Of a stretch of 64,000 bases of DNA, positions 47,150 to 56,337 are shown piece after piece (position 1 is the stretch's first letter; each line of letters opens with the position of its first letter). A program made the position numbers and the translations under genes. Under the pieces are notes generated by a model. It made no database searches. It saw only the letters and a list, made by a program, of their open reading frames with translations, and was not told the DNA's origin. Location: contig DLZV01000008.1 in NCBI GenBank assembly GCA_003447235.1, positions 79,060 through 143,059 of the forward strand, read 5' to 3'. Origin of the DNA: Prevotella sp. (GTDB taxonomy: Bacteria; Bacteroidota; Bacteroidia; Bacteroidales; Bacteroidaceae).

Positions 47150-50100
47150 ATGGACAAACTCCAATCCAACATGTTGAAAGGCATCATCGTCTCAGCGATA
47201 TGCTTAGCACCGCTACCTATCAGCGCGGCCACGCCCCCTACGGCCAAGGCTGCTGCCACGGTGGCGCAGGACGACGGCAAGACCGTTGGCGGAACGGTGC
47301 TTGACGAGAACGGCGAGCCCGTCATCGGTGCCACCGTGACGGTCAAAGGCACAAACCTTGTCACAGTAACCGACATCGACGGCCGCTTCGAGTTGAAAGT
47401 ACCCAACGGGAGCATCCTCTCCGTGAGCTACCTTGGCTACACGACGGCAGAAGTGCCCGCCACGGGAGAGAACCTTACCATCTCGCTGAAGCCCGACGAG
47501 CGCCAGCTGGCCGAAGTCGTGGTGACAGCCTTGGGCATCCGCCGTTCGGAGAAAGCCCTGTCGTACAATGTGCAGCAGGTGAACAGCGAGCAGCTGACCA
47601 CGGTGAAGAGTGCCAACTTCATGAACTCGCTGGCCGGCAAGGTGGCGGGTGTCAACATCAATGCCTCATCGGCAGGTGTGGGCGGTGCGACCCGTGTGGT
47701 GATGCGTGGTCCTAAGTCCATCAACCAGAGCAACCAAGCCCTCTACGTCGTCGATGGTGTGCCCATCAACAACCGCAACAACGGCGAGACGGGAAGCATC
47801 CTCTCCAACCAGCCGGGTAGTGAGGGCATTGCCGACATCAACTCTGAGGACATCGAGTCCATCAGCGTGCTCAGCGGTCCTGCCGCTGCCGCCCTCTATG
47901 GTTCCGCTGCCGCCCAGGGTGTCATCATGATCACCACCAAGAAGGGCAGCAAGGGCCGCGTGCAGGTGACGATCTCCAACAGTAGCCAGTTCCTCAGCCC
48001 GTTCAAGATGCCTGAGTTCCAGAACAGCTACGCCAACCGTCCCGGCGAGGTACGCTCCTGGGGCGAGAAGGGCGGTTCGCCCTATGGTGGCTTCGAACCC
48101 GAGGACTTCTTCAACACGGGCACGAACATCCAGAACAACGTCGCGCTGACCGTCGGCAACGACCGCAACCAGACCTACCTCTCCGTAGGTACGACCAACG
48201 CACGCGGTATCATCCCCGACAACAAGTACAACCGCTACAACTTCACGGTGCGCAACACGACGAAGTTCCTGGACGACAAACTGACGCTCGACTTCAGCCT
48301 CAGCTACATCAACCAGAACGACCGCAACCTCATGGCCCAGGGCCAGTACTTCAACCCGCTCGTGCCGCTCTACCTCTTCCCGCGTGGCGAGAGCTTCGAT
48401 GCGATCCGCACCTTCGAGGTCTGGGACGCCTCCCGCGGCATCTACGTGCAGAACTGGAATTTCGGCAACGCGCTCTATATGCAGAACCCCTACTGGGTGG
48501 CCAAGCGCATGAACCGCATCACCCACAAGCACCGCTACATGACCAACGCCAGCCTGAAGTATCAGATCACCCCCTGGCTCGACGTGACGGGACGCCTGCG
48601 CTTCGACCGCACCAACACGAAGTTTGAGGACCAGCGCTACGCCTCCACCATCAACCTCTTCGCCCACAGCCCGTACGGTTTCTACAAGTATGAGAACGTG
48701 GCCGACCAGGCACTCTACGGCGACTTGATGGCCAACATCAACAAGACGCTGGGCGATTTCTCCATCGGCGCCAACATCGGTGGTTCGTTCCAGCGCACGC
48801 AGTATGAGGACGAGGGCTACCAGGGCGGCCTCAGGGCTCCGTCCAACCTCTTCACCCCCAACGCCATCGACTATGCGGCTGCCACCAACGACAACCGCCC
48901 CATCTTTGGCTTCAACAAGCACTACATCAACTCCCTCTTCGCCAATGCCGAGCTGGGCTGGAAGAGCATGCTCTTCCTCACCCTCACGGGCCGCAACGAC
49001 TGGGATTCCGCCCTCGCCGGCACGAAGCACGAGTCGTTCTTCTATCCCTCGGTAGGTATGTCAGCCATCATCTCCCAGATGGTGCAGCTGCCGGAGTTTA
49101 TCAGCTACATGAAGGTGCGTGGCTCTTGGGCCTCTGTGGGTTCTGCCATCAGCCCCAACATCGCCTCCCGCTGGCGCTACGTGTACAACCCGGCTTCTCA
49201 GAGTTACTCCACCGTCACCTACAAGTTCCCCGAGACGTTCTATCCTGAGCGCACCAACTCTTGGGAGGCTGGTCTGACGGCCCGCTTCTTCGACAACGCC
49301 CTCACTCTCGACGTCACGTTCTACCAGTCCAACACGCGCAAGCAGACCTTCCTCCGTCCGATCACGGTCGGCGAGGGCTACAGCAACGAGTACGTGCAGA
49401 CGGGTAACGTGCGCAACCGCGGTCTTGAGCTCTCTCTCGGCTACAACAAGACGTGGGGCGACTTCACCTGGAACAGCTCGCTCACCTACAGCATGAACCG
49501 CAACAAGATCATCGACCTACTTGAAGACCCGAACGAGGTGATCAGTCAGGCCGGCCTCAACGGCGCCAACGTCATCCTCAAAAAGGGCGGCACGATGGGC
49601 GACGTCTATACCTACACCGACTTCGCACGCGACAACGAGGGCAACATCGCACTCGACGCCAGCGGCAACGTGATGCGCCAGACGCTCTCCAACCCGAAGT
49701 ATTGCGGCTCCGTGCTGCCGAAGGGCAACATCGGCTTCAGCAACGACTTCACCTGGAAGGGCCTCAACCTGGGCTTCCTCGTCACGGCTCGCTTAGGCGG
49801 CATCGTGCTGAGCCAGACTCAGGCCCTGCTCGACTACTATGGTGTCTCCCAGGCCACGGCCGATGCACGCGAGGCAGGTGGCATCGCCGTCAACACGGGC
49901 ATGGTGTCGGCCGAGAGCTACTACAGCGTGGTAGGCGGCGACAACCCGATCTGGTCCGAGTATATCTACAGCGGCACCAACGTCCGTCTGCAGGAGGCTC
50001 ATATCAGCTACAACTTACCGCGCAAGTGGCTCGGCGGCATGGACCTCACGGTGGGTCTGACGGCCAACAACCTCTTCATGATCTACTGCAAGGCACCGTT

Positions 50101-50206
50101 CGATCCCGAGACCACTGGTTCCACGGGCACGTTCTACCAGGGCTTCGACTACTTCATGCAGCCCAGCCTGCGCACGCTCGGATTCAACATTAAGCTGAAA
50201 TTCTAA
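47150..50206 (+). CDS. SusC/RagA-family TonB-dependent outer-membrane transporter
   Basis: 1018 residues. Signal peptide (about 1-27), a carboxypeptidase-regulatory-like beta domain (about 47-130; GGTVLDENGEPVIGATVTVKG), a plug domain (about 135-240; including SGPAAAALYGSAAAQGVI) and a 22-strand barrel ending in RTLGFNIKLKF with a terminal aromatic residue. It imports oligosaccharides captured by the SusD partner, powered by TonB. No sensor (signalling) domain was seen, so it is not an ECF-sigma partner. It leads a five-gene locus whose gaps are all 16-29 bases. Confidence 0.95.
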   Translation: MDKLQSNMLKGIIVSAICLAPLPISAATPPTAKAAATVAQDDGKTVGGTVLDENGEPVIGATVTVKGTNLVTVTDIDGRFELKVPNGSILSVSYLGYTTAEVPATGENLTISLKPDERQLAEVVVTALGIRRSEKALSYNVQQVNSEQLTTVKSANFMNSLAGKVAGVNINASSAGVGGATRVVMRGPKSINQSNQALYVVDGVPINNRNNGETGSILSNQPGSEGIADINSEDIESISVLSGPAAAALYGSAAAQGVIMITTKKGSKGRVQVTISNSSQFLSPFKMPEFQNSYANRPGEVRSWGEKGGSPYGGFEPEDFFNTGTNIQNNVALTVGNDRNQTYLSVGTTNARGIIPDNKYNRYNFTVRNTTKFLDDKLTLDFSLSYINQNDRNLMAQGQYFNPLVPLYLFPRGESFDAIRTFEVWDASRGIYVQNWNFGNALYMQNPYWVAKRMNRITHKHRYMTNASLKYQITPWLDVTGRLRFDRTNTKFEDQRYASTINLFAHSPYGFYKYENVADQALYGDLMANINKTLGDFSIGANIGGSFQRTQYEDEGYQGGLRAPSNLFTPNAIDYAAATNDNRPIFGFNKHYINSLFANAELGWKSMLFLTLTGRNDWDSALAGTKHESFFYPSVGMSAIISQMVQLPEFISYMKVRGSWASVGSAISPNIASRWRYVYNPASQSYSTVTYKFPETFYPERTNSWEAGLTARFFDNALTLDVTFYQSNTRKQTFLRPITVGEGYSNEYVQTGNVRNRGLELSLGYNKTWGDFTWNSSLTYSMNRNKIIDLLEDPNEVISQAGLNGANVILKKGGTMGDVYTYTDFARDNEGNIALDASGNVMRQTLSNPKYCGSVLPKGNIGFSNDFTWKGLNLGFLVTARLGGIVLSQTQALLDYYGVSQATADAREAGGIAVNTGMVSAESYYSVVGGDNPIWSEYIYSGTNVRLQEAHISYNLPRKWLGGMDLTVGLTANNLFMIYCKAPFDPETTGSTGTFYQGFDYFMQPSLRTLGFNIKLKF

Positions 50207-50232
50207 TCATACATATATAAATAAGGAAGAAT

Positions 50233-51777
50233 ATGAAAGCAAAGATATTCAAGGTCACCGGCCTCTCCCTCATCGCGGCCTCAGCCCTGCTCATCACGGG
50301 TTGCACGGCAGACTTCGAGGAGGCCAACCGCCCGGGCGACAAGACTTCGTCCGAGGAGCTTGGTCGCGACAACTACAGCACCGGCTCGTTCCTTGTGCAG
50401 ATGCAAAACGAGGCGTTTCCCGAGCAGGAGAACACCTACCAGATGAACCAGGACCTCATCGGCAACTACCTGGGCCGCTACTTCACCTATGCCAACAACG
50501 GCTTCGCGGGCAACAACTTCGTCCGCATGAACGCCCCTGTGGGCTGGGTGCGCTACCCGTTTGCCGACAGCATGCCCAAGACGGTGTCGGCCTTCAATGA
50601 GATCGTACGCCTCACGGGCACGGAGAGCCTCAGCTACGCCTGGGCCCTGATCCTCCGCGCGCAGTCGTTCCTCCGCCTGACGGATATGTACGGTCCGCTG
50701 CCCATCGGCGCCGAGGAGGAGCCCAACGCCTACTCCTCACAGCAGAAGGTGTACCACACGCTGGTGGCCGACCTCGACAAGGCCCTCGGCATCATCACCC
50801 CGATGATCCAGGCTGGCGGCGGCACACTCACGCAGTTCACCAACTCCGACAAGGTCTATGACGGCGACTTCACGAAGTGGGTGAAGTATGCCAACTCCCT
50901 GAAGCTCCGCATGGCCATCCGCATGCGCCTGGCAGAGCCCGAGTATGCCCGCACCGTGGCCGAGCAGGCTGTGGCCGACGGCGTCATCACGTCCAATGCC
51001 GACAACGCCACGATTCTCTACGTTCCCAACGGTCTGTACAAGACCTCTGTGGAGTGGGGTGACAGCCGTGCCTGCGCCGACATCGAGAGCTACATGACGG
51101 GCTACAACGATCCGCGCCTGACGCAGTACTTCAGCACCCCCGCCACCCCGGGCGACCGCGCCATCATCGGTTGCCGCGCTGGAGCGAAGATCGGCAACAA
51201 GTCTGTGGCCGATGCCATCTATTCCGCTGCCAAGGTGACTCAGGACACCCGTGGCATCTGGATGACGGCTGCCGAGATGGCGTTCTGTCGCGCTGAGGGC
51301 GCGCTGGCTGGCTGGAACATGGACGGCACGGCAGAGGCGCTCTACAACGAGGGCATCACGCTCTCCTTCGAGCAGTGGGGTGCCAGTGGCGCCGCCGACT
51401 ACATTGCCAACAGCACCGCCACTCCCGCCGACTATGTCGATGCTGCCGACGGCTATGGCCAGGCCCACGCCAAGATGTCCTCCATCACCGTGAAGTGGGA
51501 CGACAACGCCTCCGCCTCCGAGAAGATGGAGCGCCTGATGGTCCAGAAGTGGATTGCCCTCTTCCCCGACGGCCAAGAGGCCTGGAGCGAGATCCGCCGT
51601 ACGGGCTACCCGAAGGTCTTCCCCTCGGCACAATCCACGGCCTACGACCTCACCGTGCCCAACCGTCTTCCGTTCGACTACATGGAGCCGGTCAACAATC
51701 CCGACAACTATCAGAAAGCCGTGCAGCTGCTCGGCGGTCCTGACACCTACGCTACCAAGATGTGGTGGCAGAAGTAG
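50233..51777 (+). CDS. SusD/RagB-family nutrient-binding lipoprotein
   Basis: 514 residues with lipobox LITGC (Cys24). Helix-rich throughout, with TPR-like regions; the blocks SYAWALILRAQSFLRLTDMYGPLP and MVQKWIALFPDGQEAWSEIRRTGYP are standard for SusD-like proteins. It sits as a lid on the SusC barrel at the cell surface and binds glycan. Starts 26 bases after SusC and is followed by the GH18 gene 29 bases on. The glycan is predicted to be N-linked from its neighbour. Confidence 0.94.
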   Translation: MKAKIFKVTGLSLIAASALLITGCTADFEEANRPGDKTSSEELGRDNYSTGSFLVQMQNEAFPEQENTYQMNQDLIGNYLGRYFTYANNGFAGNNFVRMNAPVGWVRYPFADSMPKTVSAFNEIVRLTGTESLSYAWALILRAQSFLRLTDMYGPLPIGAEEEPNAYSSQQKVYHTLVADLDKALGIITPMIQAGGGTLTQFTNSDKVYDGDFTKWVKYANSLKLRMAIRMRLAEPEYARTVAEQAVADGVITSNADNATILYVPNGLYKTSVEWGDSRACADIESYMTGYNDPRLTQYFSTPATPGDRAIIGCRAGAKIGNKSVADAIYSAAKVTQDTRGIWMTAAEMAFCRAEGALAGWNMDGTAEALYNEGITLSFEQWGASGAADYIANSTATPADYVDAADGYGQAHAKMSSITVKWDDNASASEKMERLMVQKWIALFPDGQEAWSEIRRTGYPKVFPSAQSTAYDLTVPNRLPFDYMEPVNNPDNYQKAVQLLGGPDTYATKMWWQK

Positions 51778-51806
51778 CATACATCATTCATAAAAGACTA
51801 TAAGCA

Positions 51807-52835
51807 ATGAAAGATTTGTTCAAAATACTGTTGGTGGCCGTAGGCATTTCGGTATTCATCACCGCCTGCGACACCGACGCCGAGATCAAAGACCCAGCCA
51901 ACCTGACCGATCCCGACCGCTCCGAGCAATACTACGAGCAGCTGCGGGCATACAAGCAGACCGACCACCCCGTGGCCTTCGGCTGGTTTGGCAACTGGGT
52001 AGGTGCGGGCGCATCGCTCGAGAACTCCCTCCGCGGCCTCCCCGACAGTGTCGATTTCGTCTCCATCTGGGGCAACTGGCACTCGCTCAACGACGTTCGC
52101 AAGGCCGACCTGGCCTATGTGCAGCAGAAGAAGGGCACGCGTGCGCTGATCTGCTTCATCGTGGCCAACGTGGGCGACCAGCTCACCCCGGAGGGCATCG
52201 ACCCCATCGAGTACTGGGGTGAGGGCGAGCAGGGCATCCGCCGCTACGCCAACGCCATCTGCGACACCATCGACAAGTATGGCTACGACGGCTTCGACTA
52301 CGACTACGAGCCCCACTACGGTTCTCCGGGCAATATCTCCGGCCGTCCCGAGGCCGAGAAGGTGTTCATCGAGGAGCTGGGCAAGCGCATCGGCCGTAAG
52401 TCGGGCACGCAGAAGCTGCTCGTCATCGACGGCGAGCCGCAGAGCATCAACCCCGAGCTGGGCGATTACTTCAACTACTTCATCGTCCAGGCCTACGCCT
52501 GCTCGGGCGACGCCAACCTCGACGCACGCCTGAGCGGCACGATCCGCAACTTCGACGGCGTGCTCACTCCGCGTGAGGTGGCCAAGCGCTACATCGTCAC
52601 GGAGAACTTCGAGAACTATGCCCCCGCTGGTGGCGTGCCCTTCATCGACCGCAATGGCAACGACATGATGAGCCTGGAGGGCATGGCCCGCTGGATGCCT
52701 CTGATCGACGGTATGCTCTCGCCCAAGGGTGGTGTCGGCACCTACCACATGGAGTACGAGTACAATGCCGGCAAGCAGCCGTCCTACCCTGCCCTGCGCA
52801 AGGCCATCCAGATCATGAATCCGGCTGTCAAGTAG
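51807..52835 (+). CDS. GH18 endo-beta-N-acetylglucosaminidase (surface lipoprotein)
   Basis: 342 residues with lipobox FITAC (Cys21). The (beta/alpha)8 barrel carries the GH18 motif DGFDYDYE (161-168), with E168 as catalytic acid and D166 as its partner in substrate-assisted catalysis, so the enzyme should be active. Length and sequence type fit endo-beta-N-acetylglucosaminidases of the Endo F/BT3987 class, which cut between the two GlcNAc residues of N-glycans, rather than chitinases. VAFGWFGNWVGAG and SIWGNW line the active site. It lies in the PUL between SusD and two binding lipoproteins. Confidence 0.9.
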   Translation: MKDLFKILLVAVGISVFITACDTDAEIKDPANLTDPDRSEQYYEQLRAYKQTDHPVAFGWFGNWVGAGASLENSLRGLPDSVDFVSIWGNWHSLNDVRKADLAYVQQKKGTRALICFIVANVGDQLTPEGIDPIEYWGEGEQGIRRYANAICDTIDKYGYDGFDYDYEPHYGSPGNISGRPEAEKVFIEELGKRIGRKSGTQKLLVIDGEPQSINPELGDYFNYFIVQAYACSGDANLDARLSGTIRNFDGVLTPREVAKRYIVTENFENYAPAGGVPFIDRNGNDMMSLEGMARWMPLIDGMLSPKGGVGTYHMEYEYNAGKQPSYPALRKAIQIMNPAVK

Positions 52836-52864
52836 TATCATTCCTCTAACAAAAGTTCAAAACA

Positions 52865-54016
52865 ATGCGTATCAACAGCAAATCCATACTCGCAGGAATG
52901 GCCCTGGGCGCCCTGCTGCTCACGGGCTGCAACGACGCCGAGTACGACACCCTGTCGAACCAGGCCTATATCCTGCAAACCAACACCAACGCCAATAGTT
53001 CGTTGAAACTCACGGTAGGTGCGGAAGTGGCTACGACCACGGTCAACGTGCGTCTGAGCGACGTGGCCAACGTCGAGAGCCGCTACCGCCTGGTCTATGA
53101 CACCGCCGTGGTCAATGAGTACAACCGTCTCAACGAGACGCCGTATGTGTCGCTGCCGCAGGAGTCGTTCTCGCTCTCCTCCGAAGAGACCACCATCGAG
53201 GCCGGCGCCTCCGTATCAACGCCCATCACGCTGACCGTGCCGCCCTATAGCGAGGCACTGAAGGCCTCGGGCAAGAAATATGCCATCGGCTTCCGCCTGG
53301 AGAACACCAGCGGCAACGCCTCGGTGCTCCCCTCGGGCAGCAAGATCGTCTATATTCTCGACCAGGTCGTCATCCAGCCTGTCGTGGTGCTCGACCAGAG
53401 CCACTACGTCAGCCAGAACCTCGTGAAGAACTATCCGCTCACGGAGTGGACGGTGGAGATGAACATCAATAAGCACATCCTCTACACAGAAGTGGGCCGT
53501 GGCAACAACCAGGCCATCTTCGGTGCGGGTCCCGACGAGATCTATATCCGCTTCGGCGATGCCCCCATCGAGGGCAACCGTCTGCAGATCAAGACGCAGG
53601 GCACGCAGATGAACTCCCTGGCCCTCTTCAACGAGCACACGTGGTATCACCTCGCGTTCGTCTGCACGGGCACGAAGCTCTACCTGTACGTCAACGGCCA
53701 GCTCGACAACTCGATGGACCTGCCTGGCAAGACGACCAACGTGAACAGCATCAATATCTGCAGCCCCTCTACCTACTGGCTCGGCAACGCCATGTATAGC
53801 GAGGTGCGCTTCTGGCAGAGAGCCCGCTCACAGGCCGAGATTGCCAACAACATGTACGCTTGCGACCCGACCACGCCGGGCCTCATCACCTACTACAAGA
53901 TGAACGAGGGCGAGGGCTACTCCTTCCGCGACGCCTCTGGCAACGGCAACAATGCCGAGACCAACGGCCAGGCAGTGCCCGAGTGGATCCAGGATGTGAG
54001 AATCGACGGCAAATAG
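52865..54016 (+). CDS. DUF1735-LamG surface lipoprotein
   Basis: 383 residues with lipobox LLTGC (Cys22). The N-terminal DUF1735 domain (about 25-165; TTVNVRLSDVANVESRYRL, SVSTPITL) is followed by a LamG/concanavalin-like domain (about 185-375; EWTVEMNI, NEHTWYHLAFVCTGTKLYLY, TYWLGNAMYSEVRFWQRA). Proteins of this kind are surface glycan-binding proteins in N-glycan PULs, where the lectin fold holds the sugar. No catalytic residues are seen. It follows the GH18 gene by 29 bases. Confidence 0.87.
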   Translation: MRINSKSILAGMALGALLLTGCNDAEYDTLSNQAYILQTNTNANSSLKLTVGAEVATTTVNVRLSDVANVESRYRLVYDTAVVNEYNRLNETPYVSLPQESFSLSSEETTIEAGASVSTPITLTVPPYSEALKASGKKYAIGFRLENTSGNASVLPSGSKIVYILDQVVIQPVVVLDQSHYVSQNLVKNYPLTEWTVEMNINKHILYTEVGRGNNQAIFGAGPDEIYIRFGDAPIEGNRLQIKTQGTQMNSLALFNEHTWYHLAFVCTGTKLYLYVNGQLDNSMDLPGKTTNVNSINICSPSTYWLGNAMYSEVRFWQRARSQAEIANNMYACDPTTPGLITYYKMNEGEGYSFRDASGNGNNAETNGQAVPEWIQDVRIDGK

Positions 54017-54032
54017 TAAATAAAGATAGATT

Positions 54033-55028
54033 ATGAAAACGAAGTATTGCTTATTATTCGCCATACCTCTCGCCCTGGCCGCCTGCCAGAGCGAGCCGGA
54101 AGTGGGAGACCTGCTCTACCCCGCTACCCCCGAGACCTACGAGGCGAAGGTCTATATCAATGAGACTGCCATGCCGGGCAACCAGCACACCACCAAGGTG
54201 CTGCGCACGCCCTACGGCGTTCAGGCCCAGGCCGACACGGTGAGCTTCTACGTGCGCCTCACCAAGCCCGTGGCCCAGGACGTGACGGTCGGCGTGGCCC
54301 AGGTTGACTCCTTGGCTGCCGGCTTTGCCGACGATGCCACGGCCCTGCCTGCCAAGTTCACCTCGGTCGTCACGCCGAGCGTCACTATCCCTGCGGGCAG
54401 CATGGTGTCGTCAGCTCCCGTCCGCGTCGCCCTCACCCACCTCGACGAGGTGGAAGCCTCGGGCGTGGCCCCGATTGCCATCAGCACCATCCAGGGCGAG
54501 GCCGTAGCAGGCGCCGACCACCAGGTCTATTATGTCGCCGTCAACTATGAGGAGACGCAGAGCCGCGTGAAGAGCCAGTCGAGCAAAGACCTCAAGGCGC
54601 TGACCAAGATCGACCCGTCCTCCTACACCGTGACGGTGGGCGGAGCGACCATCGCCGAACTCAACGATGGCAACAAGGAAACCTACTACGTCAACGAGAC
54701 CCCGGGCAAATATGAGCTCATCGTCGATCTGGGTGCAGAGAAGCCCGTCTCGGCCTTCGCCTTCCAGTGGGGCTACGAGAAAGGCTACTGCCCGGCTTCC
54801 GTCGAGATCCTCACCAGCCTCGATGGTACCAACTGGACCACCATCACCGACGGTTACAACGACGTGGCCTACATCCCCAACACCGCCAGCACGACCTTCC
54901 CCTTCGTGCTCTATGAGCCCATCCAGTGTCGCTACGCCAAGGTGCGCCTGGGCGACTGCAGCTACGGTCTCGACTACGGCGACGACTACAACTATCCCGT
55001 ACTCTCCGAGGTGAGACTCTACCAGTAA
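54033..55028 (+). CDS. DUF1735-F5/8C surface lipoprotein
   Basis: 331 residues with lipobox ALAAC (Cys18). N-terminal DUF1735-like domain (about 25-180; YGVQAQADTVSFYVRLTKP) then a discoidin (F5/8 type C) domain (about 200-330; GKYELIVDLGAEKPVSAF, GYCPASVEILTSLDGTNWT, CRYAKVRLG). Such modules commonly bind terminal sugars. Fifth and last gene of the PUL, ended by a strong terminator at 55059-55096. No enzyme activity is expected. Confidence 0.87.
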   Translation: MKTKYCLLFAIPLALAACQSEPEVGDLLYPATPETYEAKVYINETAMPGNQHTTKVLRTPYGVQAQADTVSFYVRLTKPVAQDVTVGVAQVDSLAAGFADDATALPAKFTSVVTPSVTIPAGSMVSSAPVRVALTHLDEVEASGVAPIAISTIQGEAVAGADHQVYYVAVNYEETQSRVKSQSSKDLKALTKIDPSSYTVTVGGATIAELNDGNKETYYVNETPGKYELIVDLGAEKPVSAFAFQWGYEKGYCPASVEILTSLDGTNWTTITDGYNDVAYIPNTASTTFPFVLYEPIQCRYAKVRLGDCSYGLDYGDDYNYPVLSEVRLYQ

Positions 55029-55058
55029 GGTAGGCGTTCACCACGACCTATCATGACG

Positions 55059-55096
55059 AAAGGCGTTCTCCCTGGATGGGGAGAGCGCCTTTTGTC
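55059..55096 (+). terminator. Intrinsic terminator of the SusC-GH18 locus
   Basis: AAAGGCGTTCTCCC pairs with GGGGAGAGCGCCTTTT (one G-U pair in the stem) and is followed by a U-rich run, TTTTGTCTT. Confidence 0.88.
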
Positions 55097-55208
55097 TTGG
55101 TCAGCACCCAGCTTGAGAAGTATCCAGCTTGATAAGCACTCAGCTGCCAGCAGCCGCCCGGTATCCTTGTTTCCTGAGCAAAAAATTGCGGACACAAAAA
55201 TTATGTCG

Positions 55209-55216
55209 TACCTTTG
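55209..55216 (+). promoter_or_regulatory. -7 box of a probable leaderless mRNA (FemAB-like gene)
   Basis: TACCTTTG ends five bases before the ATG at 55222, so the mRNA should begin at or near the start codon. Confidence 0.62.
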
Positions 55217-55221
55217 CAGCC

Positions 55222-56280
55222 ATGGCAGACAATATTACCTTCCATCAATACAATAACCTCCACGACATCGAGGACTCCTGGCGGTCGCTGGACCAGCAGG
55301 CAGAACGCCTGTCCCTGGGCTACATCCACTACACCTACTACCAGACCTACGAGTGGAACGAGTTTCTGTACCACCACACTCTCCGCGGTCTCGGCGCGCT
55401 GACCACGGCCATGCGCTACGACCTCGTCCGTGTCGGAGGCCGTCCCTTTGCCATCCTCCCTATGGCCGTCACGCGGTCCTCCAAGAAGGCCCGCATTCCC
55501 TCCTGCCGAGTCGGCGGCGTGCTCAATATGGTCTGCCCCTACCCCTACGAGGGCCACGAGGAGGTGATGGAGGCAATAGCCGCCCACCTGCGATCCTCCT
55601 GCCAGGGGATGACACTCAGCCTCGCCGACGTGCCTTGCTGTACCGCACTGGCCCGGATCATGCGGACGCTGGCGCCCGATCCCATCGAGCGCACCAGCTT
55701 CCACGTCCCCTTGTCGCAGTTTGCCTCCCACGAAGCCTATGTCGCCTCGCTTCCTAAGAACATCTACAAGAACATCCGCAAGGCCTACAACCACCTCACC
55801 ACCGACGGTAAGACCATGGAGCTGAAAGTCTTCGACCATGCCCACCAGGCACCAGCCCACACGCTGCGCCACCTGTGGCGCTTCTATTTCCGTCGCAAGA
55901 TGATGTGGCGCTCCCAGAAAGCCAACGCGCTGACCCACCTCACCACCACGCTCAAGGCGATCTACGAGGTGAAGAGCGGATGCGCCACGGCGAGCCTTCG
56001 CCAACTCCCGAGCGCCGAACTCTATGTGCTGGAGATCGACCACCAGCCCGCCTCCTTCATGATCGTCTATCGCCACCGCGACCACCTGCTCATGCCTCGT
56101 CTGGCCATCGACACCTCCTTTGGCCGCTATTCGCCCGGCATCCTGCTCATCCTGGAGGCCGCCAAGCGCTGGATGACAGAGGGCGTCGTCGATTTCGACA
56201 TGTGCCGCGGCGACGAAAGGTACAAAAAAGAAATGGGCGGCATCAACGAACCGCTGTGCCGCATCGAAACCAGGGTGTAG
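55222..56280 (+). CDS. FemAB/BioF2-like GNAT acyltransferase
   Basis: 352 residues from ATG 55222; an earlier in-frame start at 55129 lies upstream of the promoter. The fold pattern (LPKNIYKNIRKAYNHL, then AELYVLEIDHQPASFMIVYRH and ILEAAKRWMTEGVVDFDMCRGDERYK) is that of GNAT-type acyltransferases of the BioF2/CelD group, related to FemAB. The C-terminal DFDMCRGDERYK motif is the usual end of this fold. The substrate is unknown; relatives modify peptidoglycan stem peptides or polysaccharides. The gene stands alone. Confidence 0.75.
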   Translation: MADNITFHQYNNLHDIEDSWRSLDQQAERLSLGYIHYTYYQTYEWNEFLYHHTLRGLGALTTAMRYDLVRVGGRPFAILPMAVTRSSKKARIPSCRVGGVLNMVCPYPYEGHEEVMEAIAAHLRSSCQGMTLSLADVPCCTALARIMRTLAPDPIERTSFHVPLSQFASHEAYVASLPKNIYKNIRKAYNHLTTDGKTMELKVFDHAHQAPAHTLRHLWRFYFRRKMMWRSQKANALTHLTTTLKAIYEVKSGCATASLRQLPSAELYVLEIDHQPASFMIVYRHRDHLLMPRLAIDTSFGRYSPGILLILEAAKRWMTEGVVDFDMCRGDERYKKEMGGINEPLCRIETRV

Positions 56281-56337
56281 AGATCAAGTCCCTACACCCC
56301 GGTCCAGTCTTTTCCTATATTCTATCTATTCGAGATT

